This document shows positions 41,697 through 50,830 of a stretch of DNA of 64,000 nt, piece after piece (the stretch's first letter is position 1; each line of letters starts with the position of its first letter). This DNA comes from Microbacterium yannicii (GTDB taxonomy: Bacteria > Actinomycetota > Actinomycetes > Actinomycetales > Microbacteriaceae). The position numbers and the translations under genes were made by a program. The stretch is from the NCBI RefSeq assembly GCF_024055635.1, contig NZ_JAMXMB010000040.1, forward strand, positions 248,001 to 312,000, given 5' to 3'. The notes beneath the pieces were generated by a model. It was given only the letters and a program-made list of their open reading frames with translations. It made no database searches and had not been told where the DNA came from.

Positions 41697-42719
41697 TCAC
41701 TGACGGGCGGCGATCGGCACCCGCACGTTGGCGGCGATGCGCTCGAGGATGGTCGCGATGGCGTCGGCCGCACTGCCGCCGCGTGCGCCACCCGCGGCGC
41801 GCGTGGGGATGAGGCGGTGCGCGAAGACGGCGGCCAGGAGCGCGGTGATGTCATCGGGGATGACGAAGCCGCGACCGTCGAGGGCGGCCCAGACCTTCGC
41901 CGCGCGCACGAGCTGCAGTGTGGCGCGTGGACTGGCGCCCAGCCGCAGATCGCTGTGCGTGCGGGTGGCCTGTGCGAGCGCCACGGCGTAGTCCTCGATC
42001 GCCGGTGCGACGTGCACCGCCCGGGCCCACGCGACGAGCCCCGAGACCTCGTCGGCCGAGACCACGGGTGCGAGAACGTCGAGCGGGTTGGCGGCGTCGC
42101 GCTGGCGCAGCATGAGCGCCTCGGAGCGGGCGTCCGGATAGCCCATCGAGATGCGCATCATGAAGCGGTCGCGCTGGGCCTCGGGAAGGGCGTAGGTGCC
42201 CTCCATCTCGAGGGGGTTCTGGGTCGCGACGACGAGGAACGGCTCGGGCACGTAGTGCGTCCGGCCGTCGACGGTCACCTGGCGCTCCTCCATGGCCTCC
42301 AGCAGTGCCGACTGGGTCTTGGGGGAGGAGCGGTTGATCTCGTCCGCGATGACGATGTTCGCGAAGATGGCGCCGGGCTTGAACTCGAACTCACGATCGA
42401 CCGGGTTGAACACGCTGACCCCGGTCACATCTCCCGGCAGCAGATCCGGCGTGAACTGGATGCGGCGGACCGTCGCGTCCACGGAGGTCGCCAGGGCCCG
42501 CGCGAGCATGGTCTTGCCGACGCCGGGCACGTCCTCGATGAGCAGATGCCCCTCCGCGAGCAGGCATACCAGCGCACTGCGCACCGCGTCGGGCTTCCCG
42601 TCGATGACCGTGCCGACCGCGTGCAGGATCGCGTCCGTGATGCGGGCGAATCCCTCGGCCGTGAGCGCGCCGGCGCGTGCCTCCGGTCCCCTCCGGGCAT
42701 CCGTCGCGGTGTCGACCAT
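41697..42719 (-). CDS. MoxR-family AAA+ ATPase
   Basis: A 340-residue AAA+ protein. Walker A EDVPGVGKTMLARAL, Walker B IVIADEINRSSPKTQSALLE with AMEERQVTVDG, sensor 1 VVATQNPLEMEGTYALPEAQ and the sensor 2 region SPRATLQLVRAAK. Ribosome site GAAGAGGAGG. MoxR ATPases act as chaperone-like remodelers on the VWA or DUF58 partner encoded next. First gene of the three-gene operon. Confidence 0.93.
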   Translation of the reverse strand: MVDTATDARRGPEARAGALTAEGFARITDAILHAVGTVIDGKPDAVRSALVCLLAEGHLLIEDVPGVGKTMLARALATSVDATVRRIQFTPDLLPGDVTGVSVFNPVDREFEFKPGAIFANIVIADEINRSSPKTQSALLEAMEERQVTVDGRTHYVPEPFLVVATQNPLEMEGTYALPEAQRDRFMMRISMGYPDARSEALMLRQRDAANPLDVLAPVVSADEVSGLVAWARAVHVAPAIEDYAVALAQATRTHSDLRLGASPRATLQLVRAAKVWAALDGRGFVIPDDITALLAAVFAHRLIPTRAAGGARGGSAADAIATILERIAANVRVPIAARQ

Positions 42720-42930
42720 CAAGGCCTCCTCTTCCGCCCGTGAGCGGGCGGGTGGGCGGGTGTCTGCAGGCGTCCTCGCCCACGCCTCGATCCTATCCAC
42801 GGGGCGCGTGCAGCGGCACTGGGAGAACGCTGGATGCCGCGGCCCGGCGAGCGTCGCCACGACGACCGTCCCGGCTCGCTCGAGCAGTGGTGTGTGACAT
42901 CACCCCTGCGCGGAGCGGTTAGACTGTCGG

Positions 42931-43020
42931 AAGCTCTCCGCGAGGCGGCATCCAGGCCAACTCCCCCAGGACGGAAACGTAGCAAGGGTAACCAGGCTCT
43001 GCCGGGTTCGCGGAGAGTCT
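42931..43020 (+). ncRNA. ffs: Signal recognition particle RNA, small bacterial type (4.5S)
   Basis: A long hairpin closed by CTCTCCGCGA (42934-42943) and TCGCGGAGAG (43008-43017). The apical part carries the Ffh-binding signature CAGGACGGAAACGTAGCAAG. A TAGACT -10 lies at 42920-42925 and the 3' end is followed by CTTAATTTTCC. Exact ends are approximate. Confidence 0.9.
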
Positions 43021-43044
43021 TAATTTTCCCCGGCGCTTCGACGA

Positions 43045-43134
43045 GCTCAGCGACCGGATCGGTCTCAGTGACCGGATCGGGCTCAGCGACCGGATCGGGC
43101 TCAGCGACCGGATCGGGCTCAGCGTCCGGATGGG
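43045..43134. repeat. Five tandem 18-bp repeats
   Basis: Unit GCTCAGCGACCGGATCGG, five copies with small changes (copies 3 and 4 identical to copy 1; copy 2 differs at 2 positions, copy 5 at 2). They lie between the SRP RNA and the Nudix stop. There is no spacer, so it is not CRISPR. The first unit continues from TTCGACGA, a motif common in dispersed repeats of this bacterial group. Confidence 0.85.
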
Positions 43135-43135
43135 C

Positions 43136-43807
43136 TCAGGGGCCGGCGGCGAAGGGGCCGTCGAGCACCGCCCACTGCAGCAGCATGATGGTCTTCGCGT
43201 CCTGGATCCGGCCATCGCGCACCATCGCCAGCGCCTCGTCGATCCCGATCTCGAGCAGCTCGATGTGCTCGCCCTCCTCCTGGAGGCCGCCCCGGTCGCC
43301 GGTGCGCGTCGAGCCGTCGTAGCGGGCGGCGAAGAAGTGCAGCCGCTCGGTGACCGAGCCGGGGCTCATGTAGACGTCCCAGACGTGCTCGAGCTCGCCC
43401 ACCTCGACGCCCGTCTCCTCGGCCGCCTCCCTCCGGATCGCCGTCGCCGGATCGTCGTCGTCGAGAAGCCCCGCCGCCGTCTCGATGAGCATGCCGTCCG
43501 GATGGTCGTTGACGTAGACGGGATAGCGGAACTGGCGCGTCAGGAGCACCGTTCGCCGCTCGGGGTCGTACAGCAGCACCGTGGCGCCGTTGCCGCGGTC
43601 GTAGGTCTCCCGCTGCTGCGTCTCCCACCGGCCGGACGGGTCGCGATACTCCAGAGTGGTCCGCCGCAGCACGTGCCACGCGGCGGCCAGCACCTCGACA
43701 TCCGTCACGCGGACGTCCGGGTTGCGCTGCAGGTCGCGTCCGGTCCGATCGAGGCCGGTGCGGCCGCGGTGGTCGGGGACGTCGATTCCGGGCCGCGGTT
43801 CAGGCAT
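43136..43807 (-). CDS. Nudix hydrolase (ADP-sugar/GDP-mannose pyrophosphatase-like)
   Basis: A 223-residue enzyme. The Nudix box spans GLLDDDDPATAIRREAAEET followed by GVEVG (G-x5-E-x7-REUxEExGU pattern with REAAEETG). The N-terminal domain with RRTTLEYRDPSGRWETQQRE and a C-terminal YMSPGSVTERLHFFAARY place it with nucleoside-diphosphate-sugar pyrophosphatases (NudK-like). It would hydrolyse NDP-sugars. The ATG (MPEPRPGID) has TACGCT exactly 6 nt before it; no strong ribosome site. Its stop abuts the 18-bp repeats. Confidence 0.85.
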   Translation of the reverse strand: MPEPRPGIDVPDHRGRTGLDRTGRDLQRNPDVRVTDVEVLAAAWHVLRRTTLEYRDPSGRWETQQRETYDRGNGATVLLYDPERRTVLLTRQFRYPVYVNDHPDGMLIETAAGLLDDDDPATAIRREAAEETGVEVGELEHVWDVYMSPGSVTERLHFFAARYDGSTRTGDRGGLQEEGEHIELLEIGIDEALAMVRDGRIQDAKTIMLLQWAVLDGPFAAGP

Positions 43808-43813
43808 GCCTCG

Positions 43814-43819
43814 AGCGTA
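43814..43819 (-). promoter_or_regulatory. Leaderless-type -10 box (TACGCT), Nudix gene
   Basis: Minus-strand TACGCT, 6 nt (CGAGGC), then ATG at 43807. It is back to back with the pta box, giving divergent leaderless promoters 55 bp apart. Confidence 0.6.
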
Positions 43820-43874
43820 ATCGGGCTGCGCCGTGGTCCGGCTCGAGGCCTGCCGCGGCATCCGACTCCGCCCG

Positions 43875-43880
43875 TAGGCT
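43875..43880 (+). promoter_or_regulatory. Leaderless-type -10 box (TAGGCT), pta
   Basis: TAGGCT, 6 nt (GGGGTC), GTG at 43887. Confidence 0.65.
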
Positions 43881-43886
43881 GGGGTC

Positions 43887-46031
43887 GTGGCCCAGAGCAT
43901 CTACATCACGTCGGCCGAAGGCCACTCCGGAAAGTCGACCGTCGCGCTCGGCGTGCTGGATGCGCTGAGCCACGCGACGGCGCGCGTCGGGGTTTTCCGG
44001 GCGATCGCGCGGTCGACCGTCGAGCGGGACTACGTGCTCGAGATGCTGCTCGACCACGACGGCGTCGACCTGCCGTACGACGACTGCATCGGGGTCACGT
44101 ATGACGACGTGCGGACGGATCCGGATGCCGCGCTCGCGACGATCGTCGAGCGCTACAAGGCCGTCGAGGCCCAGTGCGACGCCGTCGTCATCGTGGGCAG
44201 CGACTACACGGACGTCGGCAGCCCGGCGGAGCTCGCCTATAACGCGCGCATCGCGGCGAACCTCGGCGCGCCGGTGCTCCTCGTGCTGGGCGGCCGTTCG
44301 GCGCAGAACCAGACGCAGCCCGAGCAGCTCGGCTCGTCCCTCGCCCGCACCGCCGCGGAGATGGGCCAGATCGCCGATCTCGCGCTGGCGGAGCTGCGCC
44401 ACGGCCGGGCCAAGCTGTTCGCCGTGGTCGCCAACCGCGCCGAAGCAGGCAGCGCCGCCGAGACCATCGCCGCGATCCGCCGGTCCGTCCAGGCGCACCT
44501 CGGTGAGCCCACCCTTCCGGCCTCGCCGGTGCCGGTGTGGGCCATCCCCGAGGATCGCCACCTGGTCGCGCCGTCGATCCGCGGGATCATGCGCTCGGTC
44601 GACGGCGAGCTGCTCGCGGGCGACCCCGACCTGCTCACCCGGGAAGCGCTGGCGGTCGTCGTCGCCGGCATGTCGATGGTGAACGTGCTGCCCCGACTTC
44701 TCGACGGCGCCGTCGTCGTCATCCCGGCCGACCGCTCCGAGGTGCTGCTGGCGACACTGCTCGCCCACGCGTCAGGCACCTTCCCCTCGATCTCGGGGGT
44801 CGTGCTCAACGGCGGCTTCGAGCTGCCCGAGCCGGTGACCCGGCTGATCGACGGGCTCGGATCCACGCTGCCCATCATCACCACCGACCTGGGGACCTAC
44901 GAGACCGCCGCCCGCATCATGGGCACCCGCGGACGCCTTGCCGCCGACTCGCAGCGCCGCTACGACACCGCCCTGGCGCTCTTCGAGCAGAGCGTCGACA
45001 CCGACGAGCTGCTCGTGTCCTTCGGCCTGGCCCGCGCGACCGTCGTGACACCGCTCATGTTCGAGTTCCAGCTCATCGAGCGGGCTCGGGCCCAGCGCAA
45101 GCGCATCGTGCTTCCCGAGGGCGACGACGACCGCGTGCTGCGGGCCGCCGCGACGGTGCTCAAGCGCGGCATCGCCGAGCTGGTGATCCTCGGCGAGCCG
45201 TTCGAGGTGAGGGCGCGGGCGATCGAGCTCGGCATCGACATCCAGGGCGCGGAGGTGCTGTCGCCCCTCGACGCGGTGCACGTGCACAGGTTCGCCGAGG
45301 AGTACGCGCGGCTGCGCGCGCACAAGGGCGTCACCGTCGGGCAGGCGGCCGACACGGTCACCGACGTCTCGTACTTCGGGACGATGATGGTGCACCTCGG
45401 CCTCGCCGACGGCATGGTGTCGGGTGCGGCTCACACCACCGCGCACACGATCCGCCCCGCGTTCGAGATCATCAAGACCAGTCCCGGCGTCTCGGTCGTC
45501 TCGAGTGTCTTCCTGATGGCGCTCGCCGACCGCGTGCTCGTCTACGGCGACTGCGCCGTCATCCCCGATCCCACCAGCGAGCAGCTGGCCGACATCGCCA
45601 TCTCGTCGGCGGCGACCGCCGCGCAGTTCGGCATCGATCCTCGCGTGGCGATGCTCTCGTACTCGACGGGCGAGTCGGGGTCGGGTGCCGATGTCGAGAA
45701 GGTGCGGGATGCCACGGCCCTCGTCCGCTCGCGGGCACCGGGGCTGCTCGTGGAGGGGCCGATCCAGTACGACGCGGCGGCCGACGCCGCCGTGGCTGCC
45801 GCGAAGATGCCCGGGTCGGAGGTCGCCGGGCGGGCGACCGTGTTCGTCTTCCCCGACCTCAACACCGGCAACAACACCTACAAGGCCGTGCAGCGCTCCG
45901 CCGGCGCCGTGGCGATCGGGCCGGTGCTGCAGGGGCTCAACAAGCCGATCAACGACCTGTCGCGCGGCGCACTCGTGGACGACATCATCAACACCATCGC
46001 GATCACCGCGATCCAGGCGCAGGAGGCGTGA
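43887..46031 (+). CDS. pta: Phosphate acetyltransferase
   Basis: A 714-residue long-type Pta. The N-terminal P-loop/BioD-like domain (residues 1-220, SAEGHSGKSTVALGVLD) and the DRTGG domain precede the catalytic domain (about 385-710). The latter has KRIVLPEGDDDRVLRAAATV, GMVSGAAHTTAHTIRPAFE and MLSYSTGESGSGADVEKV, with FVFPDLNTGNNTYKAVQRSA near the end. It converts acetyl-CoA and phosphate to acetyl phosphate; with ackA, it forms the acetate overflow/uptake pathway. GTG start leaderless. Confidence 0.96.
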   Translation: MAQSIYITSAEGHSGKSTVALGVLDALSHATARVGVFRAIARSTVERDYVLEMLLDHDGVDLPYDDCIGVTYDDVRTDPDAALATIVERYKAVEAQCDAVVIVGSDYTDVGSPAELAYNARIAANLGAPVLLVLGGRSAQNQTQPEQLGSSLARTAAEMGQIADLALAELRHGRAKLFAVVANRAEAGSAAETIAAIRRSVQAHLGEPTLPASPVPVWAIPEDRHLVAPSIRGIMRSVDGELLAGDPDLLTREALAVVVAGMSMVNVLPRLLDGAVVVIPADRSEVLLATLLAHASGTFPSISGVVLNGGFELPEPVTRLIDGLGSTLPIITTDLGTYETAARIMGTRGRLAADSQRRYDTALALFEQSVDTDELLVSFGLARATVVTPLMFEFQLIERARAQRKRIVLPEGDDDRVLRAAATVLKRGIAELVILGEPFEVRARAIELGIDIQGAEVLSPLDAVHVHRFAEEYARLRAHKGVTVGQAADTVTDVSYFGTMMVHLGLADGMVSGAAHTTAHTIRPAFEIIKTSPGVSVVSSVFLMALADRVLVYGDCAVIPDPTSEQLADIAISSAATAAQFGIDPRVAMLSYSTGESGSGADVEKVRDATALVRSRAPGLLVEGPIQYDAAADAAVAAAKMPGSEVAGRATVFVFPDLNTGNNTYKAVQRSAGAVAIGPVLQGLNKPINDLSRGALVDDIINTIAITAIQAQEA

Positions 46032-46040
46032 TGCCACTCT

Positions 46041-46128
46041 CGGTCGTCGAGCGCGCGAAGCGAGGCGAAGCGCGGCAGCGTCTCGAGCACGTTTCGTCTC
46101 GCTCGTTCCTCGCTCGCTCGATGACCGG
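46041..46128. repeat. Imperfect inverted repeat element between pta and ackA
   Basis: The arms begin CGGTCGTCGAGCGCGCG (left) and, on the opposite strand, CCGGTCATCGAGCGAGCG (right), about 33 nt each and mostly complementary. CGAGCGAGC-type repeats of this kind are dispersed in genomes of the group. It sits in the transcribed gap and may fold into a long hairpin that tunes ackA relative to pta. Confidence 0.6.
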
Positions 46129-46146
46129 AATCGGGGCGTGACCCGC

Positions 46147-47382
46147 ATGACCCCTGTGCTCGTCATCAACAGCGGTTCGTCGTCGTTCAAGTACCAGCTG
46201 CTCGACATGGACACCGAGCGCACCCTCGCCTCGGGACTCGTCGAGCGCATCGGCGAGCCGGTCGGTGTCGCCCGCCACACCGTGCACGCGGCGGCGCTCG
46301 CCGCGGCGGACGGACCGGCTCCCGCCGTGCTCGACGCCACGCGCACGCGCGAGCTTCCGATCCCCGACCACACCGCGGGCTTCGCCGTCATGCTCGACGC
46401 GTTCGCCGCGCACGGTCCGTCGCTGGCCGAGACGCCGCCCGTCGCGGTCGGCCACCGGGTGGTCCACGGCGGTGCCCGGTTCTTCGAGCCCACGCTCGTC
46501 ACCCCGCTCGTCGAGATCAACATCGACGAGCTCTCGCTGCTCGCCCCGCTGCACAATCCGGCGAACCTCGCCGGGATCGTGGCCGCCCGCGCCGCGTTCC
46601 CCGAGGTGCCGCACGTCGCCGTCTTCGACACCGCCTTCCACCAGACCCTGTCTCCGGCGGCGTACACCTACGCGATCGACGCCGAGGTCGCGGCATCCCA
46701 CCGCATCCGCCGGTACGGGTTCCACGGCACGTCGCACAAATTCGTCAGCGAGGCGGCCGCGGCCTTTCTCGGCCGCCCCCTCGGCGAACTGAAGCAGATC
46801 GTCTTCCATCTCGGCAACGGCGCATCGGTCACCGCGATCGACGGTGGCCGGTCTATCGACACGTCGATGGGCTTCACGCCGCTCGAGGGCCTGGTCATGG
46901 GCACGCGGTCGGGCGACATCGATCCGGCGGTGCTCTTCCAGCTCCAGCGACGCGCCGGCATGAGCGTCGACGATCTCGACGACCTTCTGAACAAGCGCAG
47001 CGGACTGCTCGGACTCGCCGGCTCGAACGACCTCCGCGACATCCGATCGGCGATCGAGCGGGGCGAGCCGCGAGCGATCCTCGCCTTCGAGGTGTACGTC
47101 CACCGGCTGCGCGCCTACGCCGGCGCCTACCTCGCTCAGCTCGGCGGCGCCGACGTCATCTCCTTCACCGCCGGCGTCGGCGAGAACGCTCCGGGTGTGC
47201 GTGCGGGGGCGCTCGAGACGCTCGGATTCGCGGGCGTCGAGATCGATCACGCGCGCAACGAGAGTGCCGAGCGAGGCATCCGGATCATCTCGACGGATGC
47301 CTCGGCCGTGACGGTGCTCGTCGTCCCGACCGATGAGGAGCTCGAGATCGCGCGCCAGACCCTGAGCGTCGCGCGCCCGTAA
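46147..47382 (+). CDS. ackA: Acetate kinase
   Basis: A 411-residue enzyme with MTPVLVINSGSSSFKYQLLD, the conserved VAVGHRVVHGG, VAVFDTAFHQTL, RYGFHGTSHKFVS, FHLGNGASVTAIDGGRSIDT and GVGENAPGVRAGAL, i.e. complete ATP- and acetate-binding sites. It makes ATP and acetate from acetyl phosphate. A GTG nine bases before the ATG is an alternative start. Follows pta after a 115-bp gap holding a repeat. Confidence 0.96.
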   Translation: MTPVLVINSGSSSFKYQLLDMDTERTLASGLVERIGEPVGVARHTVHAAALAAADGPAPAVLDATRTRELPIPDHTAGFAVMLDAFAAHGPSLAETPPVAVGHRVVHGGARFFEPTLVTPLVEINIDELSLLAPLHNPANLAGIVAARAAFPEVPHVAVFDTAFHQTLSPAAYTYAIDAEVAASHRIRRYGFHGTSHKFVSEAAAAFLGRPLGELKQIVFHLGNGASVTAIDGGRSIDTSMGFTPLEGLVMGTRSGDIDPAVLFQLQRRAGMSVDDLDDLLNKRSGLLGLAGSNDLRDIRSAIERGEPRAILAFEVYVHRLRAYAGAYLAQLGGADVISFTAGVGENAPGVRAGALETLGFAGVEIDHARNESAERGIRIISTDASAVTVLVVPTDEELEIARQTLSVARP

Positions 47383-47521
47383 CCTCAGCGGGGTGTCGAG
47401 CGGGCGCCGGACCGCATTACGCTTGCTGGACGGCACGCTCGCCCAAACGCCTCGCTGAGAAGGCACCGCCGAAAGGCGCCAGGGAGTGCCGAGCACACCC
47501 GCACCCGCTCCCGGAGGTTCT

Positions 47522-48253
47522 GTGGCCCACGACGCCCTGCCCGATCTGACCGCGTTCGACGCCGTGCTCTTCGATCTGGACGGCGTCCTGACGCCGACGG
47601 CCGAGGTGCACATGCATGCGTGGCAGAGCATGTTCGAGGAGCTCTTCGCCGCGTGGGACATCACGCCGCCGTACACCGAGCGCGACTACTTCGACCACCT
47701 CGACGGCAAGAAGCGCTACGACGGCGTGGCGAGCCTGCTCCGCTCGCGCGATGTGGAGGTGCCCTGGGGCGACCCGTCCGACCCCCCGTCGGCCGACACG
47801 GTCTGCGGCATCGGCAACCGCAAGAACGCCGTCTTCGAGAGGGTGCTGCGTGCCGAGGGCATCGCGGCGTACCCCGGATCGCTGCGCCTGCTGGACGTCC
47901 TCGCCGCCGCAGGCACACCCGTCGCGGTGGTGTCGAGCTCCAAGAACGCGGAGGAGGTGCTGGCGGCAGCCGGCATCCGGGACCGCTTCCCTGTCGTGAT
48001 GGACGGCGTCATCGCCGAACGCGACCACCTCGCCTCGAAGCCGGCACCGGATGTCTTCGTCGAGGCGGCACGGATGCTGGAGGCCGATCCCGCGCGCTGC
48101 GCCGCGGTGGAGGACGCCATCAGCGGTGTGCGCTCGGCGGCCGCGGGCGGCTTCGGACTCGTCGTCGGCGTGGACCGCGGCGTCGGAGTGCAGGATCTCA
48201 TCGACGCCGGCGCCCACATCGTGGTTCAGGACCTGGAGGAATTCGTACGATGA
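47522..48253 (+). CDS. HAD-family beta-phosphoglucomutase-like hydrolase
   Basis: A 243-residue HAD enzyme. Motif I VLFDLDGVLTPTAEVH (nucleophile Asp, acid/base Asp), the cap helix MHAWQSMFEEL, motif II VVSSSKNAEEV, motif III KPAPDVFVEAARML and motif IV VEDAISGVRSA. The cap has the HLDGKKRYDG pattern found in PGM partners of GH65. It would convert beta-glucose 1-phosphate to glucose 6-phosphate. GTG at 47522 with GGAGG is preferred to the GTG 36 bp upstream. Overlaps the GH65 gene by 4 bp. Confidence 0.88.
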   Translation: MAHDALPDLTAFDAVLFDLDGVLTPTAEVHMHAWQSMFEELFAAWDITPPYTERDYFDHLDGKKRYDGVASLLRSRDVEVPWGDPSDPPSADTVCGIGNRKNAVFERVLRAEGIAAYPGSLRLLDVLAAAGTPVAVVSSSKNAEEVLAAAGIRDRFPVVMDGVIAERDHLASKPAPDVFVEAARMLEADPARCAAVEDAISGVRSAAAGGFGLVVGVDRGVGVQDLIDAGAHIVVQDLEEFVR

Positions 48254-50775
48254 TCGACCGCGACCGCTTCCCCGTCGACGAATGGCGGCTGATCGAGTCG
48301 TCGTACGACCTCGACGACGCCGGCGTCACCGAGACGCTCTTCGCCGTCGGAAACGGCTATCTCGGCCTGCGCGGCAACCACCCGGAAGGGCGGTTCGCTC
48401 ACGAGCAGGGCACGTTCATCAACGGGTTCCATGAGACGTTCCCCATCCGCCACGCCGAGCAGGCGTACGGGTTCGCCGAGGTGGGGCAGGCGATCGTCAA
48501 CGCGCCCGACGCGAAGGTGATGCGCGTCTACGTGGACGACGAGCCGCTGTCGCTCGACGTGGCCGACGTCCGCGAGTACGAGCGGGTGCTCGACATGCGC
48601 GACGGCGTCCTCCGCCGGCACGTGCGGTGGACCACGCCGTCGGGCAAGGACGTCAAGATCGACATGGAGCGGCTGGTGTCGTTCGAGGAGAAGCACCTCG
48701 CGCTGATCAGCATCGAGGTCACGGTGCTCAACGCCGATGCTCCCGTCACGGTCACCTGCCAGATCATCAACCGACAGGACGGCGAGGACGTCTACGGCGG
48801 AACCCCCACGGCACCGCGGAAGGCGGGATTCGACCCGCGCAAGACCGAGAAGCTGAACGAGCGCGTGCTGCAGCCGCAGGAGTACTGGCAGGACAAGCTG
48901 CGCTCGGCGCTGTCGTACCGCGCCACCGACTCGGGAATGACCGTCGCCGTCGTCGCCGACCACCTGGTCGACACCGAGAACGAGTACAGCTCCCGCACCC
49001 TCATCGAGCCCGACATCGCCAAGAACGTGTTCCGCGTGCAGGCCAAGGCGGGTGTGCCGGTGCGCATCACGAAGCTCGTGAGCTACCACACCTCGCGTGG
49101 CGTGCCCGCGCGCGAGCTCGTCGACCGGTGCCGTCGCACGCTCGATCGCGCGCTCGCGGTGGGCGTGGACGCGATCCGGGACGATCAGCGCACCTGGCTG
49201 GACGGCTTCTGGGAGCGCTCGGACGTGCGCATCGGCGGGCACCCGGACCTGCAGCAGGCCACGCGCTGGTGCCTGTTCCAGCTCGCACAGGCCACGGCCC
49301 GCGCCGACGGCCAGGGCGTGCCGGCGAAGGGCGTCACCGGCTCGGGGTACTCCGGGCACTACTTCTGGGACACCGAGATCTACGTCCTCCCGTTCCTGGC
49401 CTATACGACGCCGCTCTGGGCGCGCAACGCGCTGCGCATGCGCTACCTCATGCTGCCGGCCGCTCGCCGCCGCGCGTTCCAGCTGAACGAGGCCGGTGCG
49501 CTCTTCCCGTGGCGCACGATCAACGGCGAAGAGGCATCCGCCTACTACGCCGCCGGCACGGCGCAGTACCACATCAACGCCGACGTCAGCTATGCGATGG
49601 CGAAGTATGTGCGCGCGACCGGCGATGACGAGTTCCTCTACCGCGAGGGCGTCGACATCGCCGTGGAGACCGCACGACTATGGGCGACCCTCGGCTTCTG
49701 GCGCTCGAACGACGGGGTGGTCGACGGCGAGGGCGACACGTTCCACATCCACGGCGTCACCGGGCCGGACGAGTACACCACCGTCGTCAACGACAACCTC
49801 TTCACCAACGTGATGGCCCGCTTCAACCTGCGCTTCGCCGCGCGCACGGTGCGCGAGATGGCCGAGGTCGACGGCGAGGTCTATCGCCAGATGGTCGACC
49901 GTCTCGCGCTGGAGCCCGGTGAGCCCGAGGCCTGGGAGCGAGCCGCGGAGGCCATGCACATCCCGTTCAGCCCGGGTCTCGGCATCCATCCGCAGGATCA
50001 CGTGTTCCTGGAGCGCGAGATCTGGGACCTGGAGAACACGCCGCCCGACAAGCGGCCGCTGCTGCTGCACTTCCACCCGTTGGTGATCTACCGCTACCAG
50101 GTGCTCAAGCAGGCAGATGTCGTGCTGGCCCTGTTCCTGCAGGGCAACCACTTCTCGGATGAGGACAAGCTCGCCGACTTCGAGTACTACGACCCGCTGA
50201 CCACGGGCGACTCGACGCTGTCGGCGGTCGTGCAGGCGATCCTCGCGGCGGAGGTCGGCTACCAGGACCTGGCGCTCGAGTACTTCAGGGAGTCGATCTT
50301 CGTCGACCTCGGCGACCTGCACCACAACGCCGCCGACGGCGTGCACGTGGCATCCGCCGGCGGCGTGTGGACGGCACTCGTCTCGGGCTTCGGCGGCATG
50401 CGCGACCACTTCGGCGAGCTGTCGTTCGATCCGCGTCTGCCCGCTGCGTGGCCCTCGCTCGAATTCGTCCTCCACTGGCACGGCACCCGACTCGTGGTCA
50501 CCGTGACCCGCGACGAGCTGCGGGTGAGCGCCACCGACGGCGACCCCGTCGGCTTCAGCGTGCGGGGCGTCGGCTACGTCGTCGGTCCCGGCGAGGAGGT
50601 CGTCGCGCGCCTGGATGGGCAGGGTCCCGTCATCGCGGGCCGACCGTCGCTGCGCGAGCTGGGCGACGCCCGCCGCGAGGACGGCTCGCTGCTGTCGGCC
50701 TCCGTGCCCACCGTCACCTCGACGATTCCCATCATCGTGGGCGCGGCCGATGTCGAGCACGGCGCCGACGCGTGA
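48250..50775 (+). CDS. GH65 family glycoside phosphorylase (maltose phosphorylase-like)
   Basis: An 841-residue enzyme. N-terminal GH65N beta-sandwich (LFAVGNGYLGLRGNHPEG and on to about 270), an alpha/alpha barrel with GVTGSGYSGHYFWDTEIYVL and the catalytic acid E508 in HIHGVTGPDEYTTVVND, then the phosphate loop HHNAADGVHVASAGGVW and a C-terminal beta sandwich. It should phosphorolyse maltose (or trehalose, kojibiose) to glucose and beta-glucose 1-phosphate, which the coupled HAD then isomerises. The specificity cannot be told from the sequence. ATG start overlaps the HAD stop. Confidence 0.92.
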   Translation: MIDRDRFPVDEWRLIESSYDLDDAGVTETLFAVGNGYLGLRGNHPEGRFAHEQGTFINGFHETFPIRHAEQAYGFAEVGQAIVNAPDAKVMRVYVDDEPLSLDVADVREYERVLDMRDGVLRRHVRWTTPSGKDVKIDMERLVSFEEKHLALISIEVTVLNADAPVTVTCQIINRQDGEDVYGGTPTAPRKAGFDPRKTEKLNERVLQPQEYWQDKLRSALSYRATDSGMTVAVVADHLVDTENEYSSRTLIEPDIAKNVFRVQAKAGVPVRITKLVSYHTSRGVPARELVDRCRRTLDRALAVGVDAIRDDQRTWLDGFWERSDVRIGGHPDLQQATRWCLFQLAQATARADGQGVPAKGVTGSGYSGHYFWDTEIYVLPFLAYTTPLWARNALRMRYLMLPAARRRAFQLNEAGALFPWRTINGEEASAYYAAGTAQYHINADVSYAMAKYVRATGDDEFLYREGVDIAVETARLWATLGFWRSNDGVVDGEGDTFHIHGVTGPDEYTTVVNDNLFTNVMARFNLRFAARTVREMAEVDGEVYRQMVDRLALEPGEPEAWERAAEAMHIPFSPGLGIHPQDHVFLEREIWDLENTPPDKRPLLLHFHPLVIYRYQVLKQADVVLALFLQGNHFSDEDKLADFEYYDPLTTGDSTLSAVVQAILAAEVGYQDLALEYFRESIFVDLGDLHHNAADGVHVASAGGVWTALVSGFGGMRDHFGELSFDPRLPAAWPSLEFVLHWHGTRLVVTVTRDELRVSATDGDPVGFSVRGVGYVVGPGEEVVARLDGQGPVIAGRPSLRELGDARREDGSLLSASVPTVTSTIPIIVGAADVEHGADA

Positions 50776-50818
50776 CCGAGGGCGCCCGGCGACCCGGCGC
50801 GATGTCGGCGCCACGCCG

Positions 50819-50824
50819 TAGGCT
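50819..50824 (+). promoter_or_regulatory. Leaderless-type -10 box (TAGGCT), dnaX
   Basis: TAGGCT, 6 nt (GGGGGA), GTG at 50831. Confidence 0.62.
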
Positions 50825-50830
50825 GGGGGA

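Noticed and set aside
43045..43134. CRISPR array
   Set aside because: The 18-bp repeats are contiguous without spacers and no cas gene is near.
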